Source: CALLCD01 sp039817885
Lineage (GTDB): Bacteria > Pseudomonadota > Alphaproteobacteria > Caulobacterales > Hyphomonadaceae
Length of the DNA stretch: 64,000 nucleotides
Assembly: GCA_039817885.1 (NCBI GenBank)
Contig: JBCBUY010000001.1
Span: 1-64,000, forward strand
Direction: 5' to 3'
Positions 34,359 through 43,151 of the stretch are shown here, in pieces. Position 1 is the stretch's first letter. Each line of letters opens with the position of its first letter. A program made the position numbers and the translations under genes. Under the pieces are notes generated by a model that saw only the letters and a list, made by a program, of their open reading frames with translations, had not been told where the DNA came from and searched no databases.

Positions 34359-34958
34359 TTATCGCGCCGCCTGTCGCCACAAAGAGAGATTTACCAAGGT
34401 CAGGCTCTCGATTTCAATACTCGCCCCACCGGATCCAATAACAGGCCGGATCCCGATGAAGTCAAACCCCTGATTGAACTCCGCGACCGGTACGTTGAAA
34501 TTGAAGGCAAAATTGGAGAATTGCTCAGTGAGTTCAAATCTCTGCCAGCGGGTGCGCCCCTCGGGCCCAGCCATATAGGCCACTTCCAACGCGTCGGCGC
34601 CATCGACACCTGGCGACCGCGCCCTCACATTCACCCGAACCTGACGGCCGGAAAAAGCGGTTTCGAGATCTGGAGCCAGTCTGAAATGCGGGCCTGCATC
34701 AGGTGATCCGGGAAATTCCTCGCCCGTCGCGCGGATCAGAAGTGTGGTTCGGGTCTCCGACCCGCTGAGATATCGAACGGCGTCTTCACCCGCATCAAAC
34801 CGATAGAGATCATCGCCATCAACCCGGATAATACGATAATCTGTATCGGCACCACTGACCGAGCCTGTCGGCAGATTGTTCCCAGGGGTCCGCAACGCCA
34901 GTCCAACGAGCATGACCGCTAGGCAGATAACCAATGGGAAAAATATGTAGTCTTTCAA
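34359..34958 (-). CDS. membrane-anchored hypothetical protein
   Basis: A 199-residue protein with one N-terminal membrane anchor (residues 5-22) and a periplasmic beta-rich domain (conserved-looking TLLIRATGEEFPG, VRVNVRARSPG, IGIRPVIGSGG). The shape resembles a jelly-roll/carbohydrate-binding module, but no family match is claimed. The start codon is TTG at 34958. It lies just two bases upstream of kdsD on the same strand, so the two are probably cotranscribed and a link to LPS or polysaccharide assembly is plausible. Confidence 0.6.
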   Translation of the reverse strand: MKDYIFFPLVICLAVMLVGLALRTPGNNLPTGSVSGADTDYRIIRVDGDDLYRFDAGEDAVRYLSGSETRTTLLIRATGEEFPGSPDAGPHFRLAPDLETAFSGRQVRVNVRARSPGVDGADALEVAYMAGPEGRTRWQRFELTEQFSNFAFNFNVPVAEFNQGFDFIGIRPVIGSGGASIEIESLTLVNLSLWRQAAR

Positions 34959-35055
34959 TCGCTATGGGCCTTGATTCGTCTTCTGCGGGTCAAGAGGCTT
35001 TCAATTTATCTAGCGCCTGTTAGCAGGGGATTGAAGACTTGAGGCCAGTTGTCAA

Positions 35056-36192
35056 TTGGGGGAACATTTGAATATCCACTCAGCCCTGCAAAGGCGCGCT
35101 CGCGAAGCGAAGAGCTGGCTATTCGAAGCGAGCTTCCCCCTATGGAGCCGCGAAGGGGTCGCAGGGTCCACCTTTGCAGAAGCACTCGATTTCGGACATT
35201 CGCAATTGGACGCGGACACCAGCCGGGTACGCGTGCAAGCCCGCCAGACCTATGTGTTCGCCACAGCTGCTGCGCGCGGATGGCAACCGGAGGAGGCCCG
35301 CGACCTGATCGAGCTTGGTCTTGACGCCCTGCGCAAGCACTGCCGCCGCCCCGATGGCTTGTTCGGACGCAGGCTCTACGTTGACGGGCGAGGCCTGGCC
35401 GATGACACCGCAGATCTCTACGATACCGCTTTCGCGCTTTTGGCGTTTGCGACATCAGCAAGGATTGAGGGCGAAATGCCGATCCTGATTGCGCTACCGC
35501 AGGCGATCAAGTCGGAGCTTTCACACCCCGCGGGCGGGTTCCGCGAGTCGCTTCCGCCCCCCGAGTTTCGTCTTCAGAACCCTCATATGCATCTCTTCGA
35601 GGCCTTGTTGGCACTAAACAAAGTCAGGGCACATCAAGAGCACCAGGAGATGACAGACCACGTGCTTGGTTTATGCCGCGACCATTTCATCGATAGCAAG
35701 ACCGGCACGCTTGGCGAACGGTTCCATCAGAATTGGTCCACCCCGAGCAGCGACGCAGGAGACCTGGTCGAGCCCGGCCATCACTTCGAATGGGTTTGGC
35801 TGCTCGACCAATACGCCAAGATGAAGCACGAGCCTCGCCCTCCTGAAGCGCAGCGCCTCTATGAGTTTGGACTCTCCACGCTTGATGCGGAAGGCCGGGC
35901 GGTTCAGGAGGTTACGCGCAAGGGCGCGCCCCATGACAAGTCACGGCGAACCTGGCCCCAAACGGAAGCTTTGAAAGCACATCTCGCCATGTGGCAGAGC
36001 GGTGACGACACTGCCGGCCAGCACGCCATCGATAGTTTTGACATCCTCATGGATGAGTATCTGACCCCTGAGGGCGGCTGGGTCGACCATTATTCTGCAA
36101 ATGGAGATGTTCTCGCTCAGAACATTCCAGCCTCTACGCTCTACCATATTGTGTTGGCATTCGATTATCTGATGGACGTGGCCGAGGCTTGA
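35056..36192 (+). CDS. AGE-family epimerase/isomerase
   Basis: A 378-residue protein of the N-acylglucosamine 2-epimerase/mannose isomerase family, with an (alpha/alpha)6 barrel. Landmarks include RVRVQARQTYVFATAAARGW, RPDGLFGRRLYVDG, NPHMHLFEALLAL, EPGHHFEWVWLL with the catalytic-type His, and the closing DHYSANGDVLAQNIPASTLYHIVLA. Members interconvert mannose, fructose or N-acetylglucosamine/mannosamine. Start codons are TTG at 35056 or 35068: GGGGGA lies just before the second. It is followed by gpmA on the same strand. Confidence 0.85.
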   Translation: MGEHLNIHSALQRRAREAKSWLFEASFPLWSREGVAGSTFAEALDFGHSQLDADTSRVRVQARQTYVFATAAARGWQPEEARDLIELGLDALRKHCRRPDGLFGRRLYVDGRGLADDTADLYDTAFALLAFATSARIEGEMPILIALPQAIKSELSHPAGGFRESLPPPEFRLQNPHMHLFEALLALNKVRAHQEHQEMTDHVLGLCRDHFIDSKTGTLGERFHQNWSTPSSDAGDLVEPGHHFEWVWLLDQYAKMKHEPRPPEAQRLYEFGLSTLDAEGRAVQEVTRKGAPHDKSRRTWPQTEALKAHLAMWQSGDDTAGQHAIDSFDILMDEYLTPEGGWVDHYSANGDVLAQNIPASTLYHIVLAFDYLMDVAEA

Positions 36193-36256
36193 TCTTCGCC
36201 GAGGGCCGGTCCACAAGCCGGTCGATCGCATTGCAGAAGATTTAAGGGATCGCCCT

Positions 36257-36970
36257 ATGCCGACACTCGCGCTTCTTCGCCACGGGCAAAGTCAATGGAA
36301 CCTTGAAAACCGGTTCACCGGGTGGTGGGACGTTGATTTGACCGACAAGGGAGAGGTCGAAGCGCAAAGCGCCGGCGCTCTTCTAAAGGAAAGCGGAACG
36401 GAATTCGATGCCGCATTTGTCAGCGTCCAGACAAGGGCCATCCGCACCCTGTGGATGGCCCTGCACGCTATGGACCGGTGTTGGCTGCCCGTTACCCGGA
36501 ACTGGCATTTGAATGAACGCCACTATGGCGGCTTGACGGGCCTGGACAAGGCAGAAACGGCCGCAAAGCATGGCGATGACCAGGTTCATATCTGGCGGCG
36601 CTCCTATGACACCCCGCCGCCGCCCATAGAACAGGGATCGGAGTATGATCCCTCGGTCGACCCCCGCTATCACGGGCTGAATGTGCCGATGACGGAAAGT
36701 CTGAAACTGACGCTCGACCGGGTCCTGCCATATTGGAAGGCCGAGATAGAGCCAGAACTGCGCGCCGGTAAAAACCTTCTTATCGCCGCGCATGGCAACT
36801 CGCTCCGCGCACTGGTGAAGCACCTGTTTCTGGTTCCAGACGACACCATCACCGGCGTCGAAATTCCAACGGGAAATCCCCTGCTTATTGAGTTGAATGA
36901 GCACATGGCCCCCAGCGCGGCGAGGTATCTTGATCACGATCGCGCACGCGAACTGCCCGAACTGCCATAG
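36257..36970 (+). CDS. gpmA: 2,3-bisphosphoglycerate-dependent phosphoglycerate mutase
   Basis: Interconverts 3- and 2-phosphoglycerate in glycolysis. The 237-residue protein begins ALLRHGQSQWN with the phospho-His of RHGxS. It continues with FTGWWDVDLTDKG, the RHYGGLTGLDKAETA-type lid, and the second catalytic His in AAHGNSLRAL. It is the cofactor-dependent dPGM type (no Mn-binding domain). purU starts 9 bases downstream. Confidence 0.96.
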   Translation: MPTLALLRHGQSQWNLENRFTGWWDVDLTDKGEVEAQSAGALLKESGTEFDAAFVSVQTRAIRTLWMALHAMDRCWLPVTRNWHLNERHYGGLTGLDKAETAAKHGDDQVHIWRRSYDTPPPPIEQGSEYDPSVDPRYHGLNVPMTESLKLTLDRVLPYWKAEIEPELRAGKNLLIAAHGNSLRALVKHLFLVPDDTITGVEIPTGNPLLIELNEHMAPSAARYLDHDRARELPELP

Positions 36971-36979
36971 CCCTGACAA

Positions 36980-37837
36980 ATGAAGACCGAGAACCAGATC
37001 CTGAGATGTGTTGCGCCGGATGCGATTGGTATCATGGCAGCGGTCACCGGCTTTATCGCCGAACAGGGGCTCAACATTGTCGAGAGTCATGATTTCGGAG
37101 ACGAGGGCTCGAGGCAATTCTTCATCCGAGCGGAAGTCTCGAGCGGAACGACCAAGATGGATGCCGACCGCTTCAAAGCCAACTTTGACCCCATCGCACG
37201 CGCGCTCTCCATGGATTGGTCGCTTCAATCAAAGGCGTACAGGCCGAGAGTATTGATCCTCGTCTCCAAAGCGGACCATTGTTTGAACGATCTCCTCTAC
37301 CGGCATATGCGAGGCCGGCTGGCAATCGAGGTTGCAGCCATCGTTTCAAATCACAGGGATGCCAAATGGCATGCCGATCGTCACGATCTCCCCTTCGTCC
37401 ACATCCCCGTGACGCCGAACAGCAAACCCGACGCCGAGGCCCGGTTGCGAGAGGTAATCGCCGACAAGCAAACGGACTTCGTGGTGCTTGCCCGCTACAT
37501 GCAAGTCCTGTCGGATGGATTGAGCCGGGATCTTTCGGGGCGGTGCATCAACATTCACCATTCCTTCCTGCCGAGCTTCAAGGGCGCAAAGCCCTATCAC
37601 CAGGCCCATGCGCGCGGCGTCAAACTGATCGGTGCTTCGGCACACTATGTGACAGCGGACCTGGATGAGGGCCCGATTATCACCCAAGATGTGGCACCGG
37701 TGGATCATCGCGCAACGCCGAAAAAGATGATTGCGCTTGGCCGGGACATCGAGGCGCGGACCCTCGCACGGGCCGTCGCCGCCCACGCCGAGGGGCGGAT
37801 CTTCCTGAACGGACAAAGAACGGTGGTATTCGAATGA
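36980..37837 (+). CDS. purU: formyltetrahydrofolate deformylase
   Basis: Hydrolyses 10-formyl-THF to formate and THF, balancing one-carbon pools and feeding purine synthesis. The 285-residue protein has an N-terminal ACT domain (residues 5-85, DAIGIMAAVTGFIAEQGLNI) and a formyl-transferase fold with the catalytic set Asn-His-Asp: VNHH-type segment INIHHSFLPSFKGAKPY and HYVTADLDEGPII. Its stop overlaps the next start by ATGA. Confidence 0.95.
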   Translation: MKTENQILRCVAPDAIGIMAAVTGFIAEQGLNIVESHDFGDEGSRQFFIRAEVSSGTTKMDADRFKANFDPIARALSMDWSLQSKAYRPRVLILVSKADHCLNDLLYRHMRGRLAIEVAAIVSNHRDAKWHADRHDLPFVHIPVTPNSKPDAEARLREVIADKQTDFVVLARYMQVLSDGLSRDLSGRCINIHHSFLPSFKGAKPYHQAHARGVKLIGASAHYVTADLDEGPIITQDVAPVDHRATPKKMIALGRDIEARTLARAVAAHAEGRIFLNGQRTVVFE

Positions 37838-38277
37838 CACCCGAAGAGGACCGCATATATATGGCGCGCGCCATAGCCCTTGCACATATGCAAGCCGGCC
37901 GAACCGGTCATAATCCGGCCGTCGGGTGCGTCATCATTGATGCCACAGGCGCAAAAATCTCCGAGGGAGCCACGGGGGATGGCGGAAAAGACCACGCCGA
38001 AGCGCTCGCTTTGTTGTCCTTGGACCGGGGTGCAGCAAGCGGCGGAACGGTTTATGTGACACTGGAACCTTGCCGCGAGCGATCTGCCGGTGGGACATCG
38101 TGTTCAGAATTGTTGCTGGAGGCCGGTATTGACCGCCTCGTCTGCGCCATCGCCGACGCGCATCCAAACGGTGCGGGTGGCTTTGACCGGCTGCGAGAAG
38201 CAGGCGTCACTGTCGAGGTCGGGCTTATGGCGACTGAAGCCGAAATGATGTACCGGGACTTCTTCGCCAGCACTTGA
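37834..38277 (+). CDS. RibD-type deaminase domain, stand-alone
   Basis: A 147-residue zinc-dependent cytidine/deoxycytidylate-like deaminase. The zinc motif is HAEALALL with catalytic Glu, and the two Cys ligands are in LEPCRERSAGGTSC. Near the N-terminus MARAIALAHMQAGRTGHNPAVGCVII matches the RibD diaminohydroxyphosphoribosylaminopyrimidine deaminase. The reductase half of bifunctional RibD is absent and the frame ends cleanly. The reductase must be separate if this is riboflavin synthesis. It overlaps purU by four bases. Confidence 0.8.
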   Translation: MTPEEDRIYMARAIALAHMQAGRTGHNPAVGCVIIDATGAKISEGATGDGGKDHAEALALLSLDRGAASGGTVYVTLEPCRERSAGGTSCSELLLEAGIDRLVCAIADAHPNGAGGFDRLREAGVTVEVGLMATEAEMMYRDFFAST

Positions 38278-38289
38278 GCCCGCTGCCCC

Positions 38290-39453
38290 CTATGAAGACG
38301 GCGTGGCCTTTGATGATGACCATCGCGACGCGAGGACTTTGCCATAAGCGTTCAATGGTGTCTCAAGATAGCGGTAATTCAGGTGCGCGAAAACGGTCAT
38401 GAGGGCGATTGAAATAATAAGCGTCGTGAGACGACCAACGCCGAGGCTAGCATCATAAATGCCAAGGCGAGTAACGATTTCGATCGTAAGGTAAATGGAT
38501 GGAAAATGGCATAAATACAGGGCGTAGGAGCGCGCACCGATCCACTTGAACACTCTCTGCAGTCTTCCCTCAGCCATGACATAACTCCGATCAAAGCTGG
38601 CCAAAAAGACGATCGCCATGCCAAAGCAAGCAACCAAATTGCTGCCACGGGAAGCAGATGTTCCAAACAACTCCATAAAGGCCGGAGAACTCGCTCCGAG
38701 CATCAACGCCATCAAAAGGCTGAGCGCGAACCAACGAACGCTCCTGAACCTCATAATCCGAGGCTCGAGAAACTGATAAAAGGCAGATGTCTGAGCAATT
38801 GCCAACAAGACCCCGAAAGCTAATCCTTCGGACCGAAACAATATCTGCAAAAAATTCCGCTCCACCAAGAACTGCAGTGCAATGATGGCAGACAATGCCG
38901 CAGCCAAGGGTATCTTCTTTCGAAAGAAAAGAACCGCGATAGGCAGAACAAAATAGAATTGTTCTTCGAGCGACAGGCTCCAATATATGGCACCGGCACC
39001 CATCTCCCCCCAATTTGTTGCGAGGCGATAATTGGCAAAGTGCAAGACAACGCTCAGTGCCGACCACAAATTTGCTTCAACTGATCGCCAAAGAGGCAGA
39101 TTCTGAAAAATTGCCGAGGCACAGACAATCACAGCCATCCAGAACCAAGCCGATGGAAATAAGCGGAACGCCCGCCTTAGCCAGAAAAGTAGAACAGTCC
39201 GGATCTTTTCGCGCCCGCCACTGGCAAAATAGAGCGTGGGCAATAATGAGCGTCCAATAACATAACCTGAAATCACGAAGAACAAATCGACCCCAACACC
39301 TGGACGCACCCAGTGCACGACACTTTGGGGAATAATTGGTCCAACCCATGGCATTGAGTGCAAGTGCCATATCAAGACCCACAAAATGGCAATCCCGCGC
39401 AAAACCTGGATATCGTCGATACGATTCTGAACGAAATTGTCCGGCATGGTCAT
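38290..39453 (-). CDS. acyltransferase 3 family membrane protein
   Basis: A roughly 387-residue integral membrane O-acyltransferase of the OafA/YrhL family, which acetylates sugars of polysaccharides or LPS. Family signatures are DIQVLRGIAILWVLIWHLH at the start, VGVDLFFVISGYVIGRS (the catalytic-His/Arg region) and YWSLSLEEQFYFVLPI. About ten membrane segments follow. The start is uncertain: no clear ribosome-binding site precedes ATG 39453 or the upstream GTG/ATG candidates at 39489 and 39468. Location near the EPS locus makes polysaccharide decoration plausible. Confidence 0.85.
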   Translation of the reverse strand: MTMPDNFVQNRIDDIQVLRGIAILWVLIWHLHSMPWVGPIIPQSVVHWVRPGVGVDLFFVISGYVIGRSLLPTLYFASGGREKIRTVLLFWLRRAFRLFPSAWFWMAVIVCASAIFQNLPLWRSVEANLWSALSVVLHFANYRLATNWGEMGAGAIYWSLSLEEQFYFVLPIAVLFFRKKIPLAAALSAIIALQFLVERNFLQILFRSEGLAFGVLLAIAQTSAFYQFLEPRIMRFRSVRWFALSLLMALMLGASSPAFMELFGTSASRGSNLVACFGMAIVFLASFDRSYVMAEGRLQRVFKWIGARSYALYLCHFPSIYLTIEIVTRLGIYDASLGVGRLTTLIISIALMTVFAHLNYRYLETPLNAYGKVLASRWSSSKATPSS

Positions 39454-39548
39454 CGCACTTGTTTGCATTCGAAATAAATGATCAGACACCTGTGCAAACC
39501 GAACTCAAGCGTTCCTGGGCAAGCATCGAACAATATCACTGTCTAAGA

Positions 39549-40508
39549 TCAATCAACCCAAATCTCTGCTGCAAGATTGATACGCGCCTGCGTGCTTTCT
39601 GGGACCGCATCCAGGGACTTGAGCCGAGCCAAAGGTTTTGAAAGCCCGCGGCGATTGGCAATTTGTACGGCGATCCCAGGACGCGCATTGAGTTCGAGCA
39701 AGGTCGGCCCGCGATCTTCATCGATGACGATATCCACACCAACATATCCAAGCGGCACAGCCGTCGCGACATTGGCCGCAAGCTCAAGAACCGCGTCCCA
39801 ATTCGGCAATTGAAGACCGGTAAGATCGGTCAAGAAATCCGGATGCTGGAGGATTGTTTGATTATGCTGCACGGCATGTGTGGTTCGACCTGTCGGCAGA
39901 TCGATGCCGACCCCGACACCGCCTGTGTGCAGGTTTGCTTTCCCATCAGATTCAGAGGTCGGAAGTCGAAGCATCGCCATGACCGGAATACCGCGAAAGA
40001 CGATCACCCGAACATCTGGAACGCCCGAAAAGGCAAGCGTTTTGAAAATGGAGTGAGGATGAAGGCGCTCCTCTATGATCGCAATGTCCGACCCATCTCC
40101 TCCGAGAGAATACATCCCTGATAGAATATTATTGACGTGGAATTTAACCTCAGCCCAGGTCATGCGCTTGCCCGATGCCTTGCGAAGACCCTTCTCATCG
40201 GTGCCATCGGCAACAATAATTCCGCCGCCACCAGAGCCTCGGGCCGGCTTGATGACAAAATCGCTCACCCCTTTCAGCATGTCCGGCAATGACTTCACCT
40301 GACCGGTATAGTCGATCCGATTGATCAGTTTTGGAACGGAAACCCCGGCCTTTTGAGCCAGCGCCTTGGTGGTGAGTTTGTCGTCAACGAGCTTATAGTA
40401 TCGACGGTCATTAAACGGGGCGACATAATCTCGGTTACGCCCATTTATGCCGAGGATCCGGTTCTCACTCAGCCGCCAGGGCATGGCAATGCGGTCCAGC
40501 AAGGCCAC
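39549..40508 (-). CDS. ATP-grasp alpha-L-glutamate ligase-like enzyme
   Basis: A 319-residue ATP-grasp ligase, RimK-related. The ATP-grasp landmarks are FVIKPARGSGGGGI near residue 85, the adenine-binding EERLHPH segment near 145 and the Mg-binding IDEDRGPTLLELNARPG near 270. This subfamily joins an amino acid, often glutamate, to an unidentified acceptor. Start is GTG at 40508, overlapping the stop of the 7TM transglutaminase by one base. The three genes 42782 to 39549 run in one direction and form one unit. Confidence 0.85.
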   Translation of the reverse strand: MALLDRIAMPWRLSENRILGINGRNRDYVAPFNDRRYYKLVDDKLTTKALAQKAGVSVPKLINRIDYTGQVKSLPDMLKGVSDFVIKPARGSGGGGIIVADGTDEKGLRKASGKRMTWAEVKFHVNNILSGMYSLGGDGSDIAIIEERLHPHSIFKTLAFSGVPDVRVIVFRGIPVMAMLRLPTSESDGKANLHTGGVGVGIDLPTGRTTHAVQHNQTILQHPDFLTDLTGLQLPNWDAVLELAANVATAVPLGYVGVDIVIDEDRGPTLLELNARPGIAVQIANRRGLSKPLARLKSLDAVPESTQARINLAAEIWVD

Positions 40509-42094
40509 TAGGTCGCCTCCTCGCCGCCACCCGGTTTCGCACCGAACATATTGAAGCGAATATATTCAGACAGCTTGTAGCCATTATAGCTGCCCAGCAG
40601 CACGGCAAGTCCAACGATGATGAGCAGGAGCTCCGGGAACACAAAGGCGAGAAACTCGATCCGTTCATTCGATATGAGCATATAGGCGATCACGGCTGAG
40701 AGGATGCTGCCAAGCCCCCTGATAAGCGCTTCACGTGCGCCAACCTCTTCCCACATGATCGACATACGCTCGATCGTCATGGTCAAAATAACAAGCGGGA
40801 ACAAGGAGATAGAGAGGCCTATCGGTATTTGCGCGGCATTTCCAACCAACGCAATCAGAGCCATCAACAAGGTCACAATGGCCAGCACCGCCGTCAGCCG
40901 GGGGACGAGCAGCAGATGAAGACGAGAGAAATATGCGCGCAATCCAAGCCCCGCGGCAACAAGGCCAGAAAACAGCGCAATACCGTTCCAAAGACCGATT
41001 TCACGGAAGGACAGTGCGATCAGAACCGGCATAAATGTGCCGAAGGTGCTGAGCCCGACAACTTGGCGAAGGAAGGCGATCACAAGTGCCCCGATCGGCA
41101 CAAGGAAGATGGCACGAAAGACAAGCTGGGTATCCGACGGCAGCGAAAACAGCGACGTCCAGCTCAAAAACGGCGCTTCGTTGCGGCTCGTCCACAGCGC
41201 ATGCTCCAGGCGATTATTGACCACACTCCGGACACTGAAGCTGATCTCCGGATCACCGCGCGTCCCCTCGCCAGAGACCAGTGATTTGTCCCCATAGGCC
41301 AGCGGAACAAAGATATCCGCATCATCTGCACGCCCTGTTCGTGGAGACACCCTCCGCCAGCGCCCATCGAGATAGACCTCCACGGCCTGGCGCGGTGTCG
41401 CTGACCTGGCATCATCGCGAACGGTCAACCCGACAACGCGGCGAGCCGGTATGTCAGCGGCTTGAAGAAGAGTAACAAGCCGCCGCTCCGGTTCGCGCAA
41501 ATCCTGATCGGCGTCCTCGATAATGGTCTCAACGCGCTCATCACGTGTGTCGGCCAAGATCAGCGCAAGCCGGCGGACGAGACTGACATCGTCAGCAGAA
41601 CTCCGCTCTGCGAGGTCGATCACATCATCCACGGCGAGCAGAAACGGCGTCGGATCGGACCTTAAGGCACGCTCGCGTAGATCTGGCGCAAACGGAGAAG
41701 ACACAGACGGACGTTCGCTGGCCGAACGAGACACATTCGTGGAATCAATCCGATAGCCACGCACCCGGTAGAACACGGTCTGATCGCCCGCAGACGATCG
41801 CTTCTCGAACAGCATCGTATCGCCGTCTTCATCATCCTGTTCGAGGACGCCAAACCCCGATGCCAGAGCATCCGTTTCGAGCACGACAAAATTGCTCGCA
41901 CTGGTCGGCATGGCCGCTTCGACCGAGACAGGGCCCGTACCACCGGTGAACCGTATCCGCGCCTCGATATAATACTCCGATTGGCGGCTATCCGGCTCGA
42001 TGGGGAACCCGAGTTCGACAACTTTGTAGGTGAATATCGCGCCAGCAGTCGCGAGCAACGCCAAGACGACGAAGACGACCTCCAAACGCACCAT
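40508..42094 (-). CDS. inactive transglutaminase fused to seven membrane segments (UUP1 family)
   Basis: A 528-residue membrane protein. One N-terminal membrane segment (residues 5-25) precedes a large extracytoplasmic beta-rich/transglutaminase-like domain (about 30-300). Near residue 220 it contains TLLQAADIPARRVVGLTV, which is the transglutaminase-fold core but lacks the Cys-His-Asp triad. The C-terminal 220 residues hold about seven membrane segments (VFRAIFLVPIGALVIAFLRQVVGLSTFGTFMPVLIALSF and others). This architecture is the known UUP1/7TM-transglutaminase family that neighbours ATP-grasp ligases. It follows the protease gene after 85 bases. Confidence 0.82.
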   Translation of the reverse strand: MVRLEVVFVVLALLATAGAIFTYKVVELGFPIEPDSRQSEYYIEARIRFTGGTGPVSVEAAMPTSASNFVVLETDALASGFGVLEQDDEDGDTMLFEKRSSAGDQTVFYRVRGYRIDSTNVSRSASERPSVSSPFAPDLRERALRSDPTPFLLAVDDVIDLAERSSADDVSLVRRLALILADTRDERVETIIEDADQDLREPERRLVTLLQAADIPARRVVGLTVRDDARSATPRQAVEVYLDGRWRRVSPRTGRADDADIFVPLAYGDKSLVSGEGTRGDPEISFSVRSVVNNRLEHALWTSRNEAPFLSWTSLFSLPSDTQLVFRAIFLVPIGALVIAFLRQVVGLSTFGTFMPVLIALSFREIGLWNGIALFSGLVAAGLGLRAYFSRLHLLLVPRLTAVLAIVTLLMALIALVGNAAQIPIGLSISLFPLVILTMTIERMSIMWEEVGAREALIRGLGSILSAVIAYMLISNERIEFLAFVFPELLLIIVGLAVLLGSYNGYKLSEYIRFNMFGAKPGGGEEAT

Positions 42095-42179
42095 TTCGAA
42101 CCCCTCCGACCGCCCTGGAAGCTTAATTCAGGCCAAGAGGCACTGGCCCATAAGGCGATAGGGCGTTCCTAGCGATGCT

Positions 42180-42782
42180 TTAGCACCTAGCAGCGGCTGT
42201 ATAATCACTGTCAGGATTAACAGCAATATCGCCATCATCCAGCATATCACGACCAACGAGCAGCGGATAATTGAAACGGGTACGGTCTGCGAGGCTAACT
42301 TCTCCCTCAACCAGGATACCGGCAATGCACAGCTCAAGCTCGACAACCGGGCGGCGCTCAACACCGCCACTGCGGCGCTTGATCGCTACGGTCCGCACCA
42401 CTTCGCGCTCCAGAATACGTTCCTCGCCTTCTTCATTAGACACGCGAAACACAACCGTGCGCGACGATTGGCCCTCAACATTGGCGTCGTCGGGATCGAA
42501 GTCCAACATCTCCTCGTCTTCATCGGTTTCCGTATGAAGTTCGAGCTGCTCTTCCTCGCTGAGCTCATCACGGCTCAAAATCTCAGCATGTATGGCCGAT
42601 GTCTTGGCCCCTGTATCCAATTTGGCATCTACCCGAATGTCTACCGAGGTTATCGTGGCATGCTCCAGCCACCCCAAAATGTGGATCTGATCATCAGCAT
42701 GGGCACCCACCGCGCCTAAACTGGTTAATGCAAGCGCCGCGGCAATAGCCGTGCGCAATGGTCGGAACGTTGTGCTTCTCAT
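42180..42782 (-). CDS. exported RimB-like retropepsin-type protease
   Basis: A 200-residue protein with a signal peptide (cleavage near AHA, about residue 30). The mature part is a single-domain aspartyl protease of the ATP-dependent zinc protease family (RimB type): the AKLDTGAKTSAIHAE motif with the catalytic Asp-Thr-Gly near residue 60, and NYPLLVGRDML near the C-terminus. A very acidic insertion (EEEQLELHTETDEDEEMLDFDPDD) lies between them. Start at 42782 because GGAG lies 6 bases before the ATG. It leads the unit with the 7TM transglutaminase and ATP-grasp genes. Confidence 0.85.
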   Translation of the reverse strand: MRSTTFRPLRTAIAAALALTSLGAVGAHADDQIHILGWLEHATITSVDIRVDAKLDTGAKTSAIHAEILSRDELSEEEQLELHTETDEDEEMLDFDPDDANVEGQSSRTVVFRVSNEEGEERILEREVVRTVAIKRRSGGVERRPVVELELCIAGILVEGEVSLADRTRFNYPLLVGRDMLDDGDIAVNPDSDYTAAARC

Positions 42783-42794
42783 TATCTGCTCCAA

Positions 42795-43151
42795 TCAACC
42801 CGAATGGATCTCCTGTGATGCATAAAAGGAGCCTATTGGCTCACCCGCCCCAGGGGAAGAACATTATATGGTTGATTTTATTGAATTTTTCACCCTGATT
42901 ATGGATTGACCCTTAATCCACCTAATTCGTCTAATCCGCTATATTCCCTTCAGACACGTATTTTATGTCCAAGTTGGGGCACCTTCATGGTTACTCTCGG
43001 CAACAGTAAGGCTGCGGATTAACCATTTTGTCATCTGGAGATCAAGTCCTGGCAAATTCTAACGAATCCGAGCTCCCTGCCTTGCCTTCCCGGTCCGGGC
43101 CTTGCACTCTTCAAACGATTGCCAGAACGGCACATCCATAGGGAAAGAAGC
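42795..43151. other. AT-rich divergent promoter region before GH16 gene
   Basis: About 360 bases with no supported gene, more AT-rich than the surroundings between 42860 and 42960. It contains a run of TAAT elements at 42914, 42923 and 42932, exactly 9 bases apart, followed by TATATT at 42940-42945. This is a plausible control region for the GH16/ExoA transcript, but promoter elements cannot be assigned firmly. Confidence 0.35.
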
